Positions 53,852-63,045 of a stretch of 64,000 nucleotides of DNA are shown piece by piece. Under the pieces are notes generated by a model, which was given only the letters and a program-made list of their open reading frames with translations, had not been told where the DNA came from and made no database searches. This stretch comes from Lacticaseibacillus suilingensis (lineage in GTDB: Bacteria > Bacillota > Bacilli > Lactobacillales > Lactobacillaceae): NCBI RefSeq assembly GCF_016861845.1, contig NZ_BOLV01000001.1, positions 62,001 through 126,000 on the forward strand, read 5' to 3'. Positions within the stretch are counted from its first letter, which is position 1, and every line of letters begins with the position of its first letter. Both the position numbers and the translations under genes were made by a program.

Positions 53852-53991
53852 CACTTGCACCTCCTGCCTCGATGATAGCACGCACCTAGCGCGATGTAAC
53901 GAAATTCTTATCATTAGTAAGTGAAAACGTGGTCGCGCAGCTAACGGCTTTGCGCTACACTGCAAGTATCATCGAGATTGGAGGAGAGAAT

Positions 53992-54693
53992 ATGGAGTAT
54001 GAACTGAAAGGTGAAAGCCCATTTCCGCTGGCGTTAATTCACTTGGACCGCGGCGATAGCGTGCAAATTGAAGCCGGGGCGATGCTGTATCACAATGGCA
54101 AAATCACGCTGGAAGGGCATATGAACAGCAATGGTAAATCTGGCCTAGGCGGCTTGATGAGTGCGATTGGCCGGAAGATGACTTCAGGGGAGTCGTTTTT
54201 CATCACAACCGCCACTGGCGCTGAGGCTGGTGGCGCGCTGGCGATTGCCCCAGCCAATCCAGGGCCAATTACCGAGTTGCCGGTGGATGACAGTCATCAA
54301 TGGCGGCTCAACACCGGCGCCTTTTTGGCCACTGACACTGCCGCTGGCTATTCGATGGTGCGGCAAAAAGTGGACGCCGCTGTGTTCGGTGGCACTGGCG
54401 GGTTGTATGTCATGGAAACCCACGGTACCGGCAAAATGCTGATTTCCGCTTATGGAGATCTGCTGCCCATCGATCTCGAGGGCGAGGATTACGTGATCGA
54501 CAACAACCATGTCGTGGCGTGGGATCGCAACCTGGATTATCACATTGAAGCCGCCAGTGGTAGCTTCGGTTACACTACCGGTGAAGGCCTGGTGAACCGA
54601 TTTTCCGGTCGCGGGCGGGTGTACATCCAAACCCGTAACGTTGAGGCCCTGGCTGATTTGGTCAAACCCTTCATGCCCACCAGTTCGGATTAA
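53992..54693 (+). CDS. AIM24/TIGR00266 family protein
   Basis: The 233-residue all-beta protein fits the TIGR00266/AIM24 family: QIEAGAMLYHNGKI (~27-40), LGGLMSAIGRKMTSGESFFI (~52-71), ITTATGAEAGGALAIAP and the C-terminal GEGLVNRFSGRGRVYIQTRN. Members are widespread and mostly uncharacterised; the mitochondrial relative supports inner-membrane organisation. GGAGGAGAG precedes ATG 53992. Confidence 0.88.
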   Translation: MEYELKGESPFPLALIHLDRGDSVQIEAGAMLYHNGKITLEGHMNSNGKSGLGGLMSAIGRKMTSGESFFITTATGAEAGGALAIAPANPGPITELPVDDSHQWRLNTGAFLATDTAAGYSMVRQKVDAAVFGGTGGLYVMETHGTGKMLISAYGDLLPIDLEGEDYVIDNNHVVAWDRNLDYHIEAASGSFGYTTGEGLVNRFSGRGRVYIQTRNVEALADLVKPFMPTSSD

Positions 54694-54787
54694 CCTCCCT
54701 TAAATTTATGGTGGCGTTTACACCTCATCGCGAGTACGCTGGAGGTAACGGGTTGCTTATTAGGCAACCAGCGAAGGGGGACTGGAT

Positions 54788-55675
54788 ATGACAACCACTT
54801 TAGGCACTAGATTGCCACTCATTCAAGGCGCACTGGCCGGCATTTCAAAGGCATCACTAGTTAGTGCGGTGAGCCGCGCTGGGGGTTTAGGCGTATTGAC
54901 CACCGCCAATCGCAGCGTGGAGCGGCTCAGTGAAAGCATCGCCGCGGTGCGCGCCGCCACCGATCAGCCGTTTGCGGTCAACTTGATGCTCCAACAACCG
55001 AACATGGCTGAGGTGGTGCCTTACTTGATTGCTCATCCGGTGCCGGTGGTGACCACCAGTGCTGGCACCCCGAAACGTTTCATCGCCGCGCTCCAAGCAG
55101 CTGGCACCAAAGTCGTCGCGGTGATTCCGTCAGTCAAAGTCGCTGAGAAAATGGCCGCGTTAGGCGCCGATGCCATTGTGGCAGAAGGCATGGAATCTGG
55201 TGGCCATATCGGCACGGAAACAACTTTTAGTCTGGTGCGGCAAGTGACCGCCGCTGTTAATCTGCCGGTTTATGCCGCCGGGGGCATTGCCGATGCCGCT
55301 GGCGTTAAGGCGGCCGAAGCCCTTGGCGCAGTCGGCGTGCAAGTGGGGACCGCCTTCATGGTCGCCCATGAAACCTCCATCAGTGCGGCCTACAAAGCTG
55401 CGATTGTGGCCGCTAATGATACCGCCACAGTGGTCACTGGCCACGCGCTGGGGGATGCGGTGCGGTGCTTGAAGAATCCATTGACCGACGCCTACTTTAA
55501 AGCAGAAGCCGCTGGCACTAGTGCCGACGACCTGCACGCACTGCTGGACGGCAGCTTGGAACGGGCCATTGCCGGGGATTTGGAACATGGCACCTTGATG
55601 GCGGGGCAAATTGCTGGGATGATTCAAGGAACCGCTCCGGCGGCGACGATTGTGAATCGACTGTATCCACAATGA
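54788..55675 (+). CDS. FMN-dependent nitronate monooxygenase / FabK-like oxidoreductase
   Basis: The 295-residue TIM-barrel flavoprotein has PLIQGALAGIS at the N-terminus, AVNLM, VVTTSAGTP, the catalytic-His motif EGMESGGHIG (~139-148), YAAGGIADAAGVKAA and GVQVGTAF (FMN phosphate). It is either a nitronate monooxygenase or an enoyl-ACP reductase II homologue. No fatty-acid synthesis genes are near, which favours the first. GAAGGGGG precedes ATG. Confidence 0.88.
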   Translation: MTTTLGTRLPLIQGALAGISKASLVSAVSRAGGLGVLTTANRSVERLSESIAAVRAATDQPFAVNLMLQQPNMAEVVPYLIAHPVPVVTTSAGTPKRFIAALQAAGTKVVAVIPSVKVAEKMAALGADAIVAEGMESGGHIGTETTFSLVRQVTAAVNLPVYAAGGIADAAGVKAAEALGAVGVQVGTAFMVAHETSISAAYKAAIVAANDTATVVTGHALGDAVRCLKNPLTDAYFKAEAAGTSADDLHALLDGSLERAIAGDLEHGTLMAGQIAGMIQGTAPAATIVNRLYPQ

Positions 55676-55697
55676 TGAATGTGTTACGCATAGTGTC

Positions 55698-55745
55698 AAA
55701 AAACGCTTCAGGCATGACCTCTTTTGGTCGGCCTGAGGCGTTTTT
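55698..55745. terminator. Bidirectional terminator
   Basis: AAAAACGCTTCAGGC pairs with GCCTGAGGCGTTTTT, between convergent genes. Confidence 0.9.
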
Positions 55746-55781
55746 GGTGTCTGCGGAAAGTTGTACCATTCACGGTGGCGT

Positions 55782-56159
55782 TCAATGCACCTGGGTGGCC
55801 TGGGGTTGCCTGTACTTGAAAAACAGGATGATGGCTAACCAGATTAGGGCCCCGCCAGCTTGGAACCAAAGGTCATAGAACGTCTTATGAAAGATGATTC
55901 CCAGTACCAGGGCAATTATCAATGCCACTAATGCCGCCAAGTCGGCGCGGCGGCGTTGATGGTTAGCATTAACGAGTAACGCGATGCCAGTACCCAAAAA
56001 GAGCAAGCCTGACACCGACTCGACCAGGGTAAACGGACTGTCAACGACGAGAACGCGGGTGAAAACCAAGGCAATCAGTGCTAGCCAAAGAGAAGCCAAG
56101 CCCATTAGCGCGCAGATACCGCCTAATATGTATTGCAGCACAGTTAGAGTTTTCTTCAT
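55782..56159 (-). CDS. Four-helix membrane protein of unknown function
   Basis: The 125-residue protein has four hydrophobic segments (~8-30, ~45-64, ~74-90, ~98-114) and a short polar tail. No family motif is recognised. ATG 56159 follows AGAAAGGTG. Single gene. Confidence 0.65.
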   Translation of the reverse strand: MKKTLTVLQYILGGICALMGLASLWLALIALVFTRVLVVDSPFTLVESVSGLLFLGTGIALLVNANHQRRRADLAALVALIIALVLGIIFHKTFYDLWFQAGGALIWLAIILFFKYRQPQATQVH

Positions 56160-56482
56160 GACGACACCTTTCTAACGCTCGAGAAAGTGACCAGTCCAGA
56201 CTATTGAGAGTAAATGCCAAATTACTTATCTAGTGATTATTATGAACAAAGGGCACAAAAAATGCTCTTATAAACTGTTTAATCTAATATCTCAACAGTC
56301 ATTTTATCATAAATGCCAATTAACCGGTAAAAAGGCTTTTACGATGATAGACGTGCCAGCATCGAGCGGTCGAAGGATAGATACTTGACTGGGTATACTT
56401 GAGGAAACGTCAAGTAGCGGGGATGGATGCTCTGCTCCGGATCCGACGCGGATGAATCGGTTCATTGGAGTGCATAACGTGT
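56160..56482. other. Intergenic stretch with a small inverted repeat
   Basis: No gene is seen. TACTTGAC (56382-56389) and GTCAAGTA (56409-56416) form a perfect 8-base inverted repeat with a 19-base spacer. The left part is AT-rich and probably holds the promoter of the membrane-protein gene on the minus strand. Confidence 0.4.
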
Positions 56483-56522
56483 AAAAAGGCGCTGCCTCCC
56501 TTATTCGAGAAGCAGCGCCTTT
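56483..56522 (-). terminator. Terminator of the PadR/membrane-protein operon
   Basis: On the minus strand AAAGGCGCTGC pairs with GCAGCGCCTTT and is followed by TTTAC. Confidence 0.85.
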
Positions 56523-56525
56523 GCT

Positions 56526-57266
56526 TTAGTGAAACAATTGTCCAGGCCGGGCCTCGGCCAAACGTTTATATCCGTTGTTGATGGCTTGCACATAAATCAT
56601 GTAGAACACCCCAATCGCCACCATCAAAAGCAGCAAGACGGCGCCGAGATTATCCGCAATAATGATGGCCGGAATAATCGAGCAAATGCAGCAGGTGATA
56701 CCGGCCACCAGCCCAATCATGCGCGGCCGCTGGTAAGCTTCGAGCCGGCGGGCAGCGAGGCGGTTGATGCTGGGGGTTACCGCAAAGTGCCTCAATCCGC
56801 GAGCGACGCGGCGGCGATGCGTCGTGGCAAAGATAATCGAAGCCACGCCGCCGGACACTGCTAGTAAAAAGCTGATGGCACTCAGGGCGTCTGTGTCTGG
56901 ATTACGATCGAAAAACACAGCTAGCGCCACACTGGCGATGCAGAGCGCCACGCCCAAGCCCAGCCCGGCGGCATAGCGGAGTGTGGCTTGCCAATAGCCT
57001 TGGGCATCTTCAGCGGTTAGGGCTTCCGGTGCTTCGGCGTCCTCGCTGGTCGCTGGGTGCACATCCAGCGCCGCTAGCACCTCGTCAATCGAGCCTACTG
57101 AGCTGATGACTTCACCTAACGCCTCACTGGCGCTCAGGCCCCGCGCTAAGGCGTCGTGGTAATGATCCTCCATCGCCGCCAGCAGGTCAGCTTTGGCCTG
57201 CCGCACCGCTGCGGAGGGTGGGACATCCTTGAATAATCCGTCGAGATACACTTGTAAGCTTTCCAT
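56526..57266 (-). CDS. DUF1700-like membrane protein partner of PadR
   Basis: The 246-residue protein opens with a ~65-residue soluble helical region (MESLQVYLDGLFKDVPPSAA, then QAKADLLAAMEDHYHD...EALGEVISSVGSIDEVL), the permease-prefix/DUF1700 pattern. Four hydrophobic helices follow (~100-120, ~130-150, ~183-205, ~208-230). Such proteins nearly always follow a PadR regulator and often sense or modulate envelope state; the role is unproven. Start 57266 lies two bases after the padR stop, with GGAGGAG overlapping that gene's end. Confidence 0.8.
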   Translation of the reverse strand: MESLQVYLDGLFKDVPPSAAVRQAKADLLAAMEDHYHDALARGLSASEALGEVISSVGSIDEVLAALDVHPATSEDAEAPEALTAEDAQGYWQATLRYAAGLGLGVALCIASVALAVFFDRNPDTDALSAISFLLAVSGGVASIIFATTHRRRVARGLRHFAVTPSINRLAARRLEAYQRPRMIGLVAGITCCICSIIPAIIIADNLGAVLLLLMVAIGVFYMIYVQAINNGYKRLAEARPGQLFH

Positions 57267-57268
57267 TG

Positions 57269-57592
57269 TTACTCCTCCAAAAAATGGGTGACGACGCCTT
57301 GGACCTGGTGCCACTCTTGCTTTTTCGCTGCTAAAATCGTGCGGCCAATCGCGGTGAGATGGTAGTAAGTGCGTGGGCGGCCATACGAGAGTTCACCGGC
57401 ATAGGCGCTCAGCGCGCCGCTTTTGACCAGGCGCGTTAGGGTTGAATACAACGTGGTTTCGCGCAGGGTGTAGGCGTCGTTGGTGCCAGCGGTGATGGCT
57501 TTGCTGATTTCAAACCCGTACGAATCGCCGCGTGCGAGCACGGCCAAAATAATGGCATCGTTGTACCCGCGCATGCTATCGCTTGAAATCAC
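57269..57592 (-). CDS. PadR-family transcriptional regulator
   Basis: The ~107-residue protein is a PadR winged helix (AIILAVLARGDSYGFEISKAI, LRETTLYSTLTRLVKSGALS, RPRTYYHLTAIGR) with a short C-terminal helix. I place the start at GTG 57592 because GGAGG lies 8 bases upstream; an earlier GTG at 57601 overlaps that site. First gene of a two-gene operon. Confidence 0.9.
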   Translation of the reverse strand: MISSDSMRGYNDAIILAVLARGDSYGFEISKAITAGTNDAYTLRETTLYSTLTRLVKSGALSAYAGELSYGRPRTYYHLTAIGRTILAAKKQEWHQVQGVVTHFLEE

Positions 57593-57734
57593 TACCCTCA
57601 CCTCCGATTACTCCACCTGATGAAGTAATCATAGCACGAACTTGTAGCCGGCGCTCTCGTGCTTAAGACCGATTCTGGCTTGCGAGTGCTGATCAAGAGA
57701 GGTAGGGTAAAAACAGGTTTCGAGGAGGGATACA

Positions 57735-58283
57735 ATGTTCAGTTATTCGGTTGATGATGAGATTGAATTGGCAATACCACGACCAGCGTTTGATGCGCCA
57801 GCTTTGTTCAAGTTGCTTGAGGCTGACCGCTCAGTGCTTAGCCGGTATCTGCCTTGGGTCAATCAGACCAAAACGGCGGCGGATGAGGAACAAGCGCTCC
57901 GGCTATTCAATACGCATCTGGGCACTGGCCAATCCCTTAATTTAGTGGTGATGGTGGCTGGTGAGGTGGCGGGTATGATTAGCTTTAACGACTTTGCGGC
58001 TAATCAAAGTGCCGACGTGGGTTACTGGCTTGGCGCTGCCTTCCGCGGCCGTAATGTGATGCATCGTGCAGTGGCCGGCTTGTGCGAGCTTGGCTTCAGC
58101 GAGTACGGGCTGAACAAGATTATCATCCGGGCTGCCATCGATAATGCGGCTAGCAATGCCGTTGCGCGCAAGGCCGGCTTTCATTTAGATGGGACCTTGC
58201 GTGATGGCGAGCCGTTAGCGGATGGCTTTCACGATGAAAACGAGTGGTCGCTGCTCAAACGGGAATGGGTAAGCGGGGATTAA
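57735..58283 (+). CDS. GNAT acetyltransferase (RimJ/RimL type)
   Basis: The 182-residue protein matches RimL-like ribosomal-protein N-acetyltransferases: LLEADRSVLSRYLPWVNQT (~29-47), DVGYWLGAAFRGRNVMHRAV (acetyl-CoA loop, ~97-116), LNKIIIRAAIDNAASNAVARKAGF and the end EWSLLKREW. The target is probably a ribosomal protein or small amine, unproven. GAGGAGGG precedes ATG. Confidence 0.88.
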   Translation: MFSYSVDDEIELAIPRPAFDAPALFKLLEADRSVLSRYLPWVNQTKTAADEEQALRLFNTHLGTGQSLNLVVMVAGEVAGMISFNDFAANQSADVGYWLGAAFRGRNVMHRAVAGLCELGFSEYGLNKIIIRAAIDNAASNAVARKAGFHLDGTLRDGEPLADGFHDENEWSLLKREWVSGD

Positions 58284-58303
58284 GTCAATCAGTTGATCTC
58301 ACC

Positions 58304-58348
58304 AAAACGACCCGAATCACGTCACGCTGACGTGCTTCGGGTCGTTTT
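58304..58348. terminator. Bidirectional terminator
   Basis: AAAACGACCCGAATCACGTCA pairs with TGACGTGCTTCGGGTCGTTTT across three bases, between convergent genes. Confidence 0.92.
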
Positions 58349-58356
58349 TAGTCGGT

Positions 58357-58893
58357 TTAAGCCTCGACGAATTTGATGAAGTTGGTCATGCAAGTATCGA
58401 GAAATTCGATATCCTTTTGGTCAGTCAACCTGCCGTTAGCATCGAAGGCGTTCATCGCGTGGGCGAGCAGGAATTCATTGCCCGGCATCACATGGGCGGC
58501 AATACTCATTGAATCCAAAATTTGCCGCAGATGGCCTTGGGCGCGGACCGTGCCTAGTGGTCCTAGCGCAGCCCCGACAATCATCACTTTTTTACCAGCT
58601 AAGGGATGTTCTACCCGCGAGCACCAATCGAGGGCATTTTTCAAAACCGCGGGAATACTGTGGTTATGCTCAGGGGTGGCGATAATTACCGCATCGGCCG
58701 CAGCAATCGCGGCGCGAAAGTCGACCACCGTTTGGGTGGGATGGTCTTCGTCATCCTGATTGAACATCGGTAACGGTTTGGTTTCCAGCAAGCTCAGCTC
58801 GACCTGACTGGCGTAGCGCTGCTGCATGAACTTGAGCAACATTCGATTATGCGAACCTGAATAATTATTCCCGACAATGCCAACTAACTTCAC
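58357..58893 (-). CDS. NAD(P)H-dependent FMN reductase
   Basis: The ~178-residue flavodoxin-like protein has GIVGNNYSGSHNRMLL (~4-19) and ATPEHNHSIPAVLKNALDW (~72-90). GTG 58893 is preferred because TGGAG lies 10 bases upstream; a GTG three codons earlier is on top of that site. Related to the enzyme at 45.4 kb. Likely reduces flavin or quinones. Confidence 0.88.
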   Translation of the reverse strand: MKLVGIVGNNYSGSHNRMLLKFMQQRYASQVELSLLETKPLPMFNQDDEDHPTQTVVDFRAAIAAADAVIIATPEHNHSIPAVLKNALDWCSRVEHPLAGKKVMIVGAALGPLGTVRAQGHLRQILDSMSIAAHVMPGNEFLLAHAMNAFDANGRLTDQKDIEFLDTCMTNFIKFVEA

Positions 58894-58976
58894 GCTAGTC
58901 ACACTCCATTCTTTGAATTGAATAGGTTATTATTCACGCAAAAATGGCAAAAGTGCAACCTTGAAGCTCGATTGGC

Positions 58977-59927
58977 TTATTTCTGCGGTAAGTCCTCATC
59001 CGCAATTGCCGCCAAGGTGTCCTTGGACGGAATGAAGAACACTTCGCCGGTGATCGGCGTCGAGAAGTCGAGTAAGCGGTCGGATTGGCTGAACATGTTA
59101 TTCAGCATGCGCTTGGTGACGCTCCAGTGGCGGGCGTAACCGATGAAGTAGGTGCCTTTAACGTCCTTCGCCGCATCGGCAAACGGCACGTTCATGCGCA
59201 CAATTTTGTGCTCGATGCCACCTTCGTTATCCTGCGAGGCGAGGTTGTGCGCATTTTTGAGTTTGTCTTCGTCGGCTAGTTCAATGTCAGTGAACTTCTT
59301 GCGGCCAATTGCGGCTTCCTGCTGCTCGACCTTGAGCTTGTCCCAGGCTTTCATGTCGTGCAGATACTTCTGGGCAAAGGCGTAAGAACCATTGATGAAA
59401 GTTGGGTCCTCATCGCCAATCACGGCGTATTCCGGGGTGTCCAAGGCGCTAGGATTTTCCGTGCCATCCACGAAACCAATGATAGCGCGGCCTTCAAAGT
59501 ACCGGAAGCCGTGAGTTTCGTCCAAGGTCTCGGTGGTGTCGCCGATAATGGTCATGATTTCTGACAGCAGTTCGTATGGTACCGCTGAATTGCGGGCCCG
59601 CAGGTGGAAAAAGAGATCTGCTGGGGTGGCCGGTGCAGTGTGCTTAGGGCCAACGATTGGGGCAAACTCCTCCAGCTCGGCTGGTACTTGGGCGGTCGGG
59701 AACAGGTAGTCCCACGCTTGGCGCGAGAAGCCAAAGGCTACGGCCAGCCCGCTATCAGGGTAACGAATGGCCATGCTGTTGTTGAAGGCTGGCAGGTGCT
59801 CAGCCAGATCCGTGATGGCCGCCAGTTCTGCGGCTTGGTCTTGGCGCTTGAGGTTCATGGTAGCGAAGATGATGTTGTCCCCAGCATCTTTATAAACATC
59901 TTGGACGTTGCGTAAATCGATTGGCAT
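58977..59927 (-). CDS. Dye-decolourising (DyP-type) heme peroxidase
   Basis: The 316-residue protein has the DyP motif IGFVDGTENP (distal Asp, ~153-162), the proximal heme-ligand His in GGIEHKIVRMNV (~236) and the distal Arg in YFIGYARHWSV. It reduces peroxide with broad substrates. No Tat or other signal peptide, so it is cytoplasmic. TAGAATCATTCTATTA at ~59945 resembles a PerR/Fur-type palindrome, only suggestive. GGAGGGA precedes the ATG. Confidence 0.92.
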   Translation of the reverse strand: MPIDLRNVQDVYKDAGDNIIFATMNLKRQDQAAELAAITDLAEHLPAFNNSMAIRYPDSGLAVAFGFSRQAWDYLFPTAQVPAELEEFAPIVGPKHTAPATPADLFFHLRARNSAVPYELLSEIMTIIGDTTETLDETHGFRYFEGRAIIGFVDGTENPSALDTPEYAVIGDEDPTFINGSYAFAQKYLHDMKAWDKLKVEQQEAAIGRKKFTDIELADEDKLKNAHNLASQDNEGGIEHKIVRMNVPFADAAKDVKGTYFIGYARHWSVTKRMLNNMFSQSDRLLDFSTPITGEVFFIPSKDTLAAIADEDLPQK

Positions 59928-60133
59928 AACTTATCCCTCCAAATTAGAATCATTCTATTAATAATTTACCATAGATAGTGAGGATTTTGGGCGAATTTGC
60001 TCAAATAAGTTTTGCACAATATAAAAAACGCTTGCCTGCCAATCGCCGCAGCGTGGCTTGTTTACTGACCGGGCTTTTGGTATCATGATTCGAATGCATA
60101 TAGTAGAAAACAACAGTAAAGTGAGGTAGCGCA

Positions 60134-61756
60134 GTGCTTACAGTTTCCAACGTTTCCATGACGTTCTCGGATCGGACCTTGTATACCGATGTTAATTTGA
60201 AATTCACGCCGGGCAATTGCTATGGCATCATTGGCGCAAATGGCGCCGGGAAGTCAACGTTCCTGAAGATTTTGGAAGGGCGCCTCAAGCCGACTACCGG
60301 CAGCGTGAGCCTCGATCCGAACGAACGGATGAGCAGCTTGAAGCAGGACCATTTTGCCTTCGATGATCAGACGGTGATGAACACAGTGCTGCAGGGTTAC
60401 ACCCGGCTGTATGAAGTCATGACGGAAAAAGATGCGCTTTACGCGAAATCGGACTTCTCCGAAGTCGATGGCAACCGCGCGGCGGAACTGGAAGGCGAGT
60501 TCGCTGAAATGGACGGCTGGAACGCGGAAAGCGACGCTAGCCAGCTGCTCCAATCCTTGGGCATTGGCGAAGCGATGCACCAGACGCTGATGGCCGAGCT
60601 GCCAGAAGGCGAAAAGGTTAAGGTCCTCTTGGCGCAGGCACTGTTTGGCAAGCCTGATGTCTTGCTGCTGGACGAACCGACAAACGGGCTGGATCCGCAG
60701 ACCATCGACTGGTTGGAAGACTTTTTGGCCGACTATCAAAACACAGTGCTTGTGGTCAGCCATGACCGCCACTTCCTGAACGCGGTGTGCACGATGATGT
60801 GCGACGTGGACTTCGGCAAAATTGAGCTGTTCGTCGGCAACTACGACTTCTGGCTGGAAAGCTCCAAGCTGGCGCAACAACTGCGGAGCCAGCAAAACGC
60901 CAAGAAGGAAGAACAGATCAAGCAGCTTCAAGAATTTATCGCGCGCTTCTCGGCGAACGCGTCCAAGTCCAAGCAAGCGACCTCCCGGAAAAAGCAGCTG
61001 GATAAAATTACGTTGGATGACATCAAGCCGTCCTCGCGTAAGTACCCTTATATCAAGTTTGAACCGGAACGCGCCTTGGGCAACGACTTGCTACGGGTGG
61101 AGAATGTCTCCAAGACCATCGATGGCGAAACCATTTTGGCCAATGTGTCCTTTATCCTGCGGCCTGGCGATAAAACCGCGTTCATTTCCCGCTCCGACGT
61201 GACTGCCAGTGTGCTGATGCAGATTTTGGCCGGCACCATGCAGCCTGATAGTGGTACCGTCACTTGGGGCGTGACCACCGCTCGCGCCAGCATGCCGCGT
61301 GACTTGAACCCAGAATTCGCCGACGACCGCCTGGACATTCTTGAATGGCTCCGGCAATTCGCCAGCAAAGAAGAAAGCGACAACACCTTCCTGCGCGGGT
61401 TCCTGGGCCAGATGCTGTTCCGTGGGGATGACGTGCTCAAGCAAACCCCAGTCATGTCTGGGGGCGAGAAGGTTCGCGCCTATCTGGCCAAAATGATGCT
61501 CAGCAAGGCCAACGTGCTGCTGCTGGATGATCCGACCAACCACCTGGATCTGGAAAGCATCACGGCGTTGAATGATGCGTTGATTGATTTCAAGGGGTCG
61601 CTCCTCTTCACCAGTCATGACCATCAGTTCATTCAGACGATTGCCAACCACATTATCGAAGTGGGGCCAAAAGGCATCGTCGATCGCGCTGACACGACTT
61701 ATGATGAGTTTATGGCGCATGACGTGGCGCAAGCGCAAGTTAACGATATTTATTAG
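60134..61756 (+). CDS. ABC-F ATPase of the YbiT/YkpA group
   Basis: The 540-residue protein has two ATPase domains and a helical linker (~245-310) rich in Gln, Lys and Arg. Domain 1: GANGAGKST, unusual signature LPEGEKVKV, LLLDEPTNGLD, VSHDRHFL. Domain 2: the Walker A position reads ISRSDVTAS without the Gly-Lys core, while MSGGEKVRAYLAK and LLLDDPTNHLD are present. Such loss in the second site is a trait of some YbiT-like translation factors. It acts on the ribosome; the exact role is unknown. GTG start at 60134 with GAGG upstream. Confidence 0.88.
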   Translation: MLTVSNVSMTFSDRTLYTDVNLKFTPGNCYGIIGANGAGKSTFLKILEGRLKPTTGSVSLDPNERMSSLKQDHFAFDDQTVMNTVLQGYTRLYEVMTEKDALYAKSDFSEVDGNRAAELEGEFAEMDGWNAESDASQLLQSLGIGEAMHQTLMAELPEGEKVKVLLAQALFGKPDVLLLDEPTNGLDPQTIDWLEDFLADYQNTVLVVSHDRHFLNAVCTMMCDVDFGKIELFVGNYDFWLESSKLAQQLRSQQNAKKEEQIKQLQEFIARFSANASKSKQATSRKKQLDKITLDDIKPSSRKYPYIKFEPERALGNDLLRVENVSKTIDGETILANVSFILRPGDKTAFISRSDVTASVLMQILAGTMQPDSGTVTWGVTTARASMPRDLNPEFADDRLDILEWLRQFASKEESDNTFLRGFLGQMLFRGDDVLKQTPVMSGGEKVRAYLAKMMLSKANVLLLDDPTNHLDLESITALNDALIDFKGSLLFTSHDHQFIQTIANHIIEVGPKGIVDRADTTYDEFMAHDVAQAQVNDIY

Positions 61757-61757
61757 C

Positions 61758-61798
61758 AAAAAATCACCCGTGATTCGCTGAGAATCACGGGTGATTTT
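61758..61798. terminator. Bidirectional terminator
   Basis: AAAATCACCCGTGATT pairs with AATCACGGGTGATTTT between convergent genes. Confidence 0.9.
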
Positions 61799-61803
61799 GG
61801 CTT

Positions 61804-62432
61804 TCAGGCAAATTTTATTTTGAGATGGATCGGATCCTTGCCGAACATCTTGGTCAGGATGGTTTCGGCACTTTGCCTTGAAGTCTCAATGATATTTTTT
61901 TCTTCATAATGTCTTGCTTGGCAGTGTCAGCAAGTTTGGCTTGAAGCTTAAGCCCCTTATCATTTTTGTCATTGACCCAGACGCTGTCTTTCAAGTCGTA
62001 ATACTGATAGGTGGCCTTTGAATCGTCGTCTTTAAGTATTAGTTTCACGCCTGGCTTTGGCATATTAACCGTCATCGTTTTTGACTTTTCGTCGTAGTGG
62101 CTTGTGGCCTTATTCAAGTCGTAGTAGACCTGAGCCTTGAAGTGGAAGATGTAGAGCGATTTCTCCGTACCCATCTTTAAACCTAAAAATCTGCCGGACT
62201 CTGATGTCTCAACAGTCTTATCGTAAAAGACGCTGGTCGTATCCAATTCACCAATGTTTTTAACCGTATAATTGCTGGTGCTAACCGTGTCTTTTTCATC
62301 AAAAAAATGCAGACTTTTGACTTTCCAGATACCGAGGGTCAATACAACAATAACAATGCCAGCACTTATTGCCCATTTGATAATTCGAGCCTTAGTCCAT
62401 TTCTTTTTCTTACTCTTCTCATCGCTTCGCAT
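61804..62432 (-). pseudogene. DUF4230 membrane-anchored protein, frameshifted near the C-terminus
   Basis: The intact part (residues 1-~182) has a basic N-terminus, one membrane helix (~19-36, IKWAISAGIVIVVLTLGIW) and an extracellular DUF4230 domain (TVKNIGELDTTSVFYDKT; KAQVYYDLNKA; NMPKPGVKL). At a run of seven A (plus-strand T run 61895-61901) the frame slips and stops at 61854. One base added to the run restores a family-like end (NIIETSRQSAETILTKMFGK, then DPIHLKIKFA and stop at 61804). Thus the gene is broken, phase-variable, or affected by a sequencing error. The sequence is AT-richer than its surroundings. Confidence 0.75.
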
Positions 62433-62538
62433 CCCCAGTAAATCCTCCTATATTCCATTTTATAACTATAATGATTATGCGCTCAGCGACACTTTTTTGC
62501 TACAATTATCCGGTTTTGTACCTAGTCATTTGCGCATT

Positions 62539-63045
62539 TTAATCATTGTTTTTTACAAACTGCGGGCCCCGGCCGTAGATGGCTTCCTCCAGCGGCCCGA
62601 AGTCGGTCTGAGTCTGTTTGCGCTGGCTTGTGGCATGGAAACCTTGCTGCTCATAGAAGCGTCGGGCCGGCAAATTATTCGTCAGCACGACTAAGTAAAT
62701 CGAACTGAAATCCGGTTCAAGCCGGGCCAGCGCACCTTGCATTAGCAGTTGGCCGATACCTTGGTGTTGCTGGGCTGGATGCACATAAATGGAGTACAGC
62801 TCACCGGCACCGGCAAACCGCGAATCCCGCGCCGGTCCGAACGCGCAAACGCCAGCTAGTTGGTCTTCGGCCAGTGCCAGTAGCGTCTGGTTTTGCCGCT
62901 TTTCTGGGTGCCACGTCGTCGGCGTCAGCTGGTCAAGATAGCCAGCTGGAACCAGGTCGCGATAGGCCACTTGCCAGGTGTCATAGTATAACTGGGCCAC
63001 TGCGGCAAAGTCAGTGGCCGCGGTGGCGGGAACTATTTTAATCAA
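62539..63045 (-). CDS. GNAT acetyltransferase
   Basis: The 168-residue protein has the GNAT core: AVAQLYYDTWQVAYRDLVPAGYL (~15-37), LYSIYVHPAQQHQGIGQLLM (acetyl-CoA loop, ~84-103) and LTNNLPARRFYEQQGF (~122-137). It starts at TTG 63045, with AAGGGGG 7 bases upstream, and overlaps the preceding lipoprotein gene's stop by four bases. Substrate unknown. Confidence 0.85.
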   Translation of the reverse strand: MIKIVPATAATDFAAVAQLYYDTWQVAYRDLVPAGYLDQLTPTTWHPEKRQNQTLLALAEDQLAGVCAFGPARDSRFAGAGELYSIYVHPAQQHQGIGQLLMQGALARLEPDFSSIYLVVLTNNLPARRFYEQQGFHATSQRKQTQTDFGPLEEAIYGRGPQFVKNND

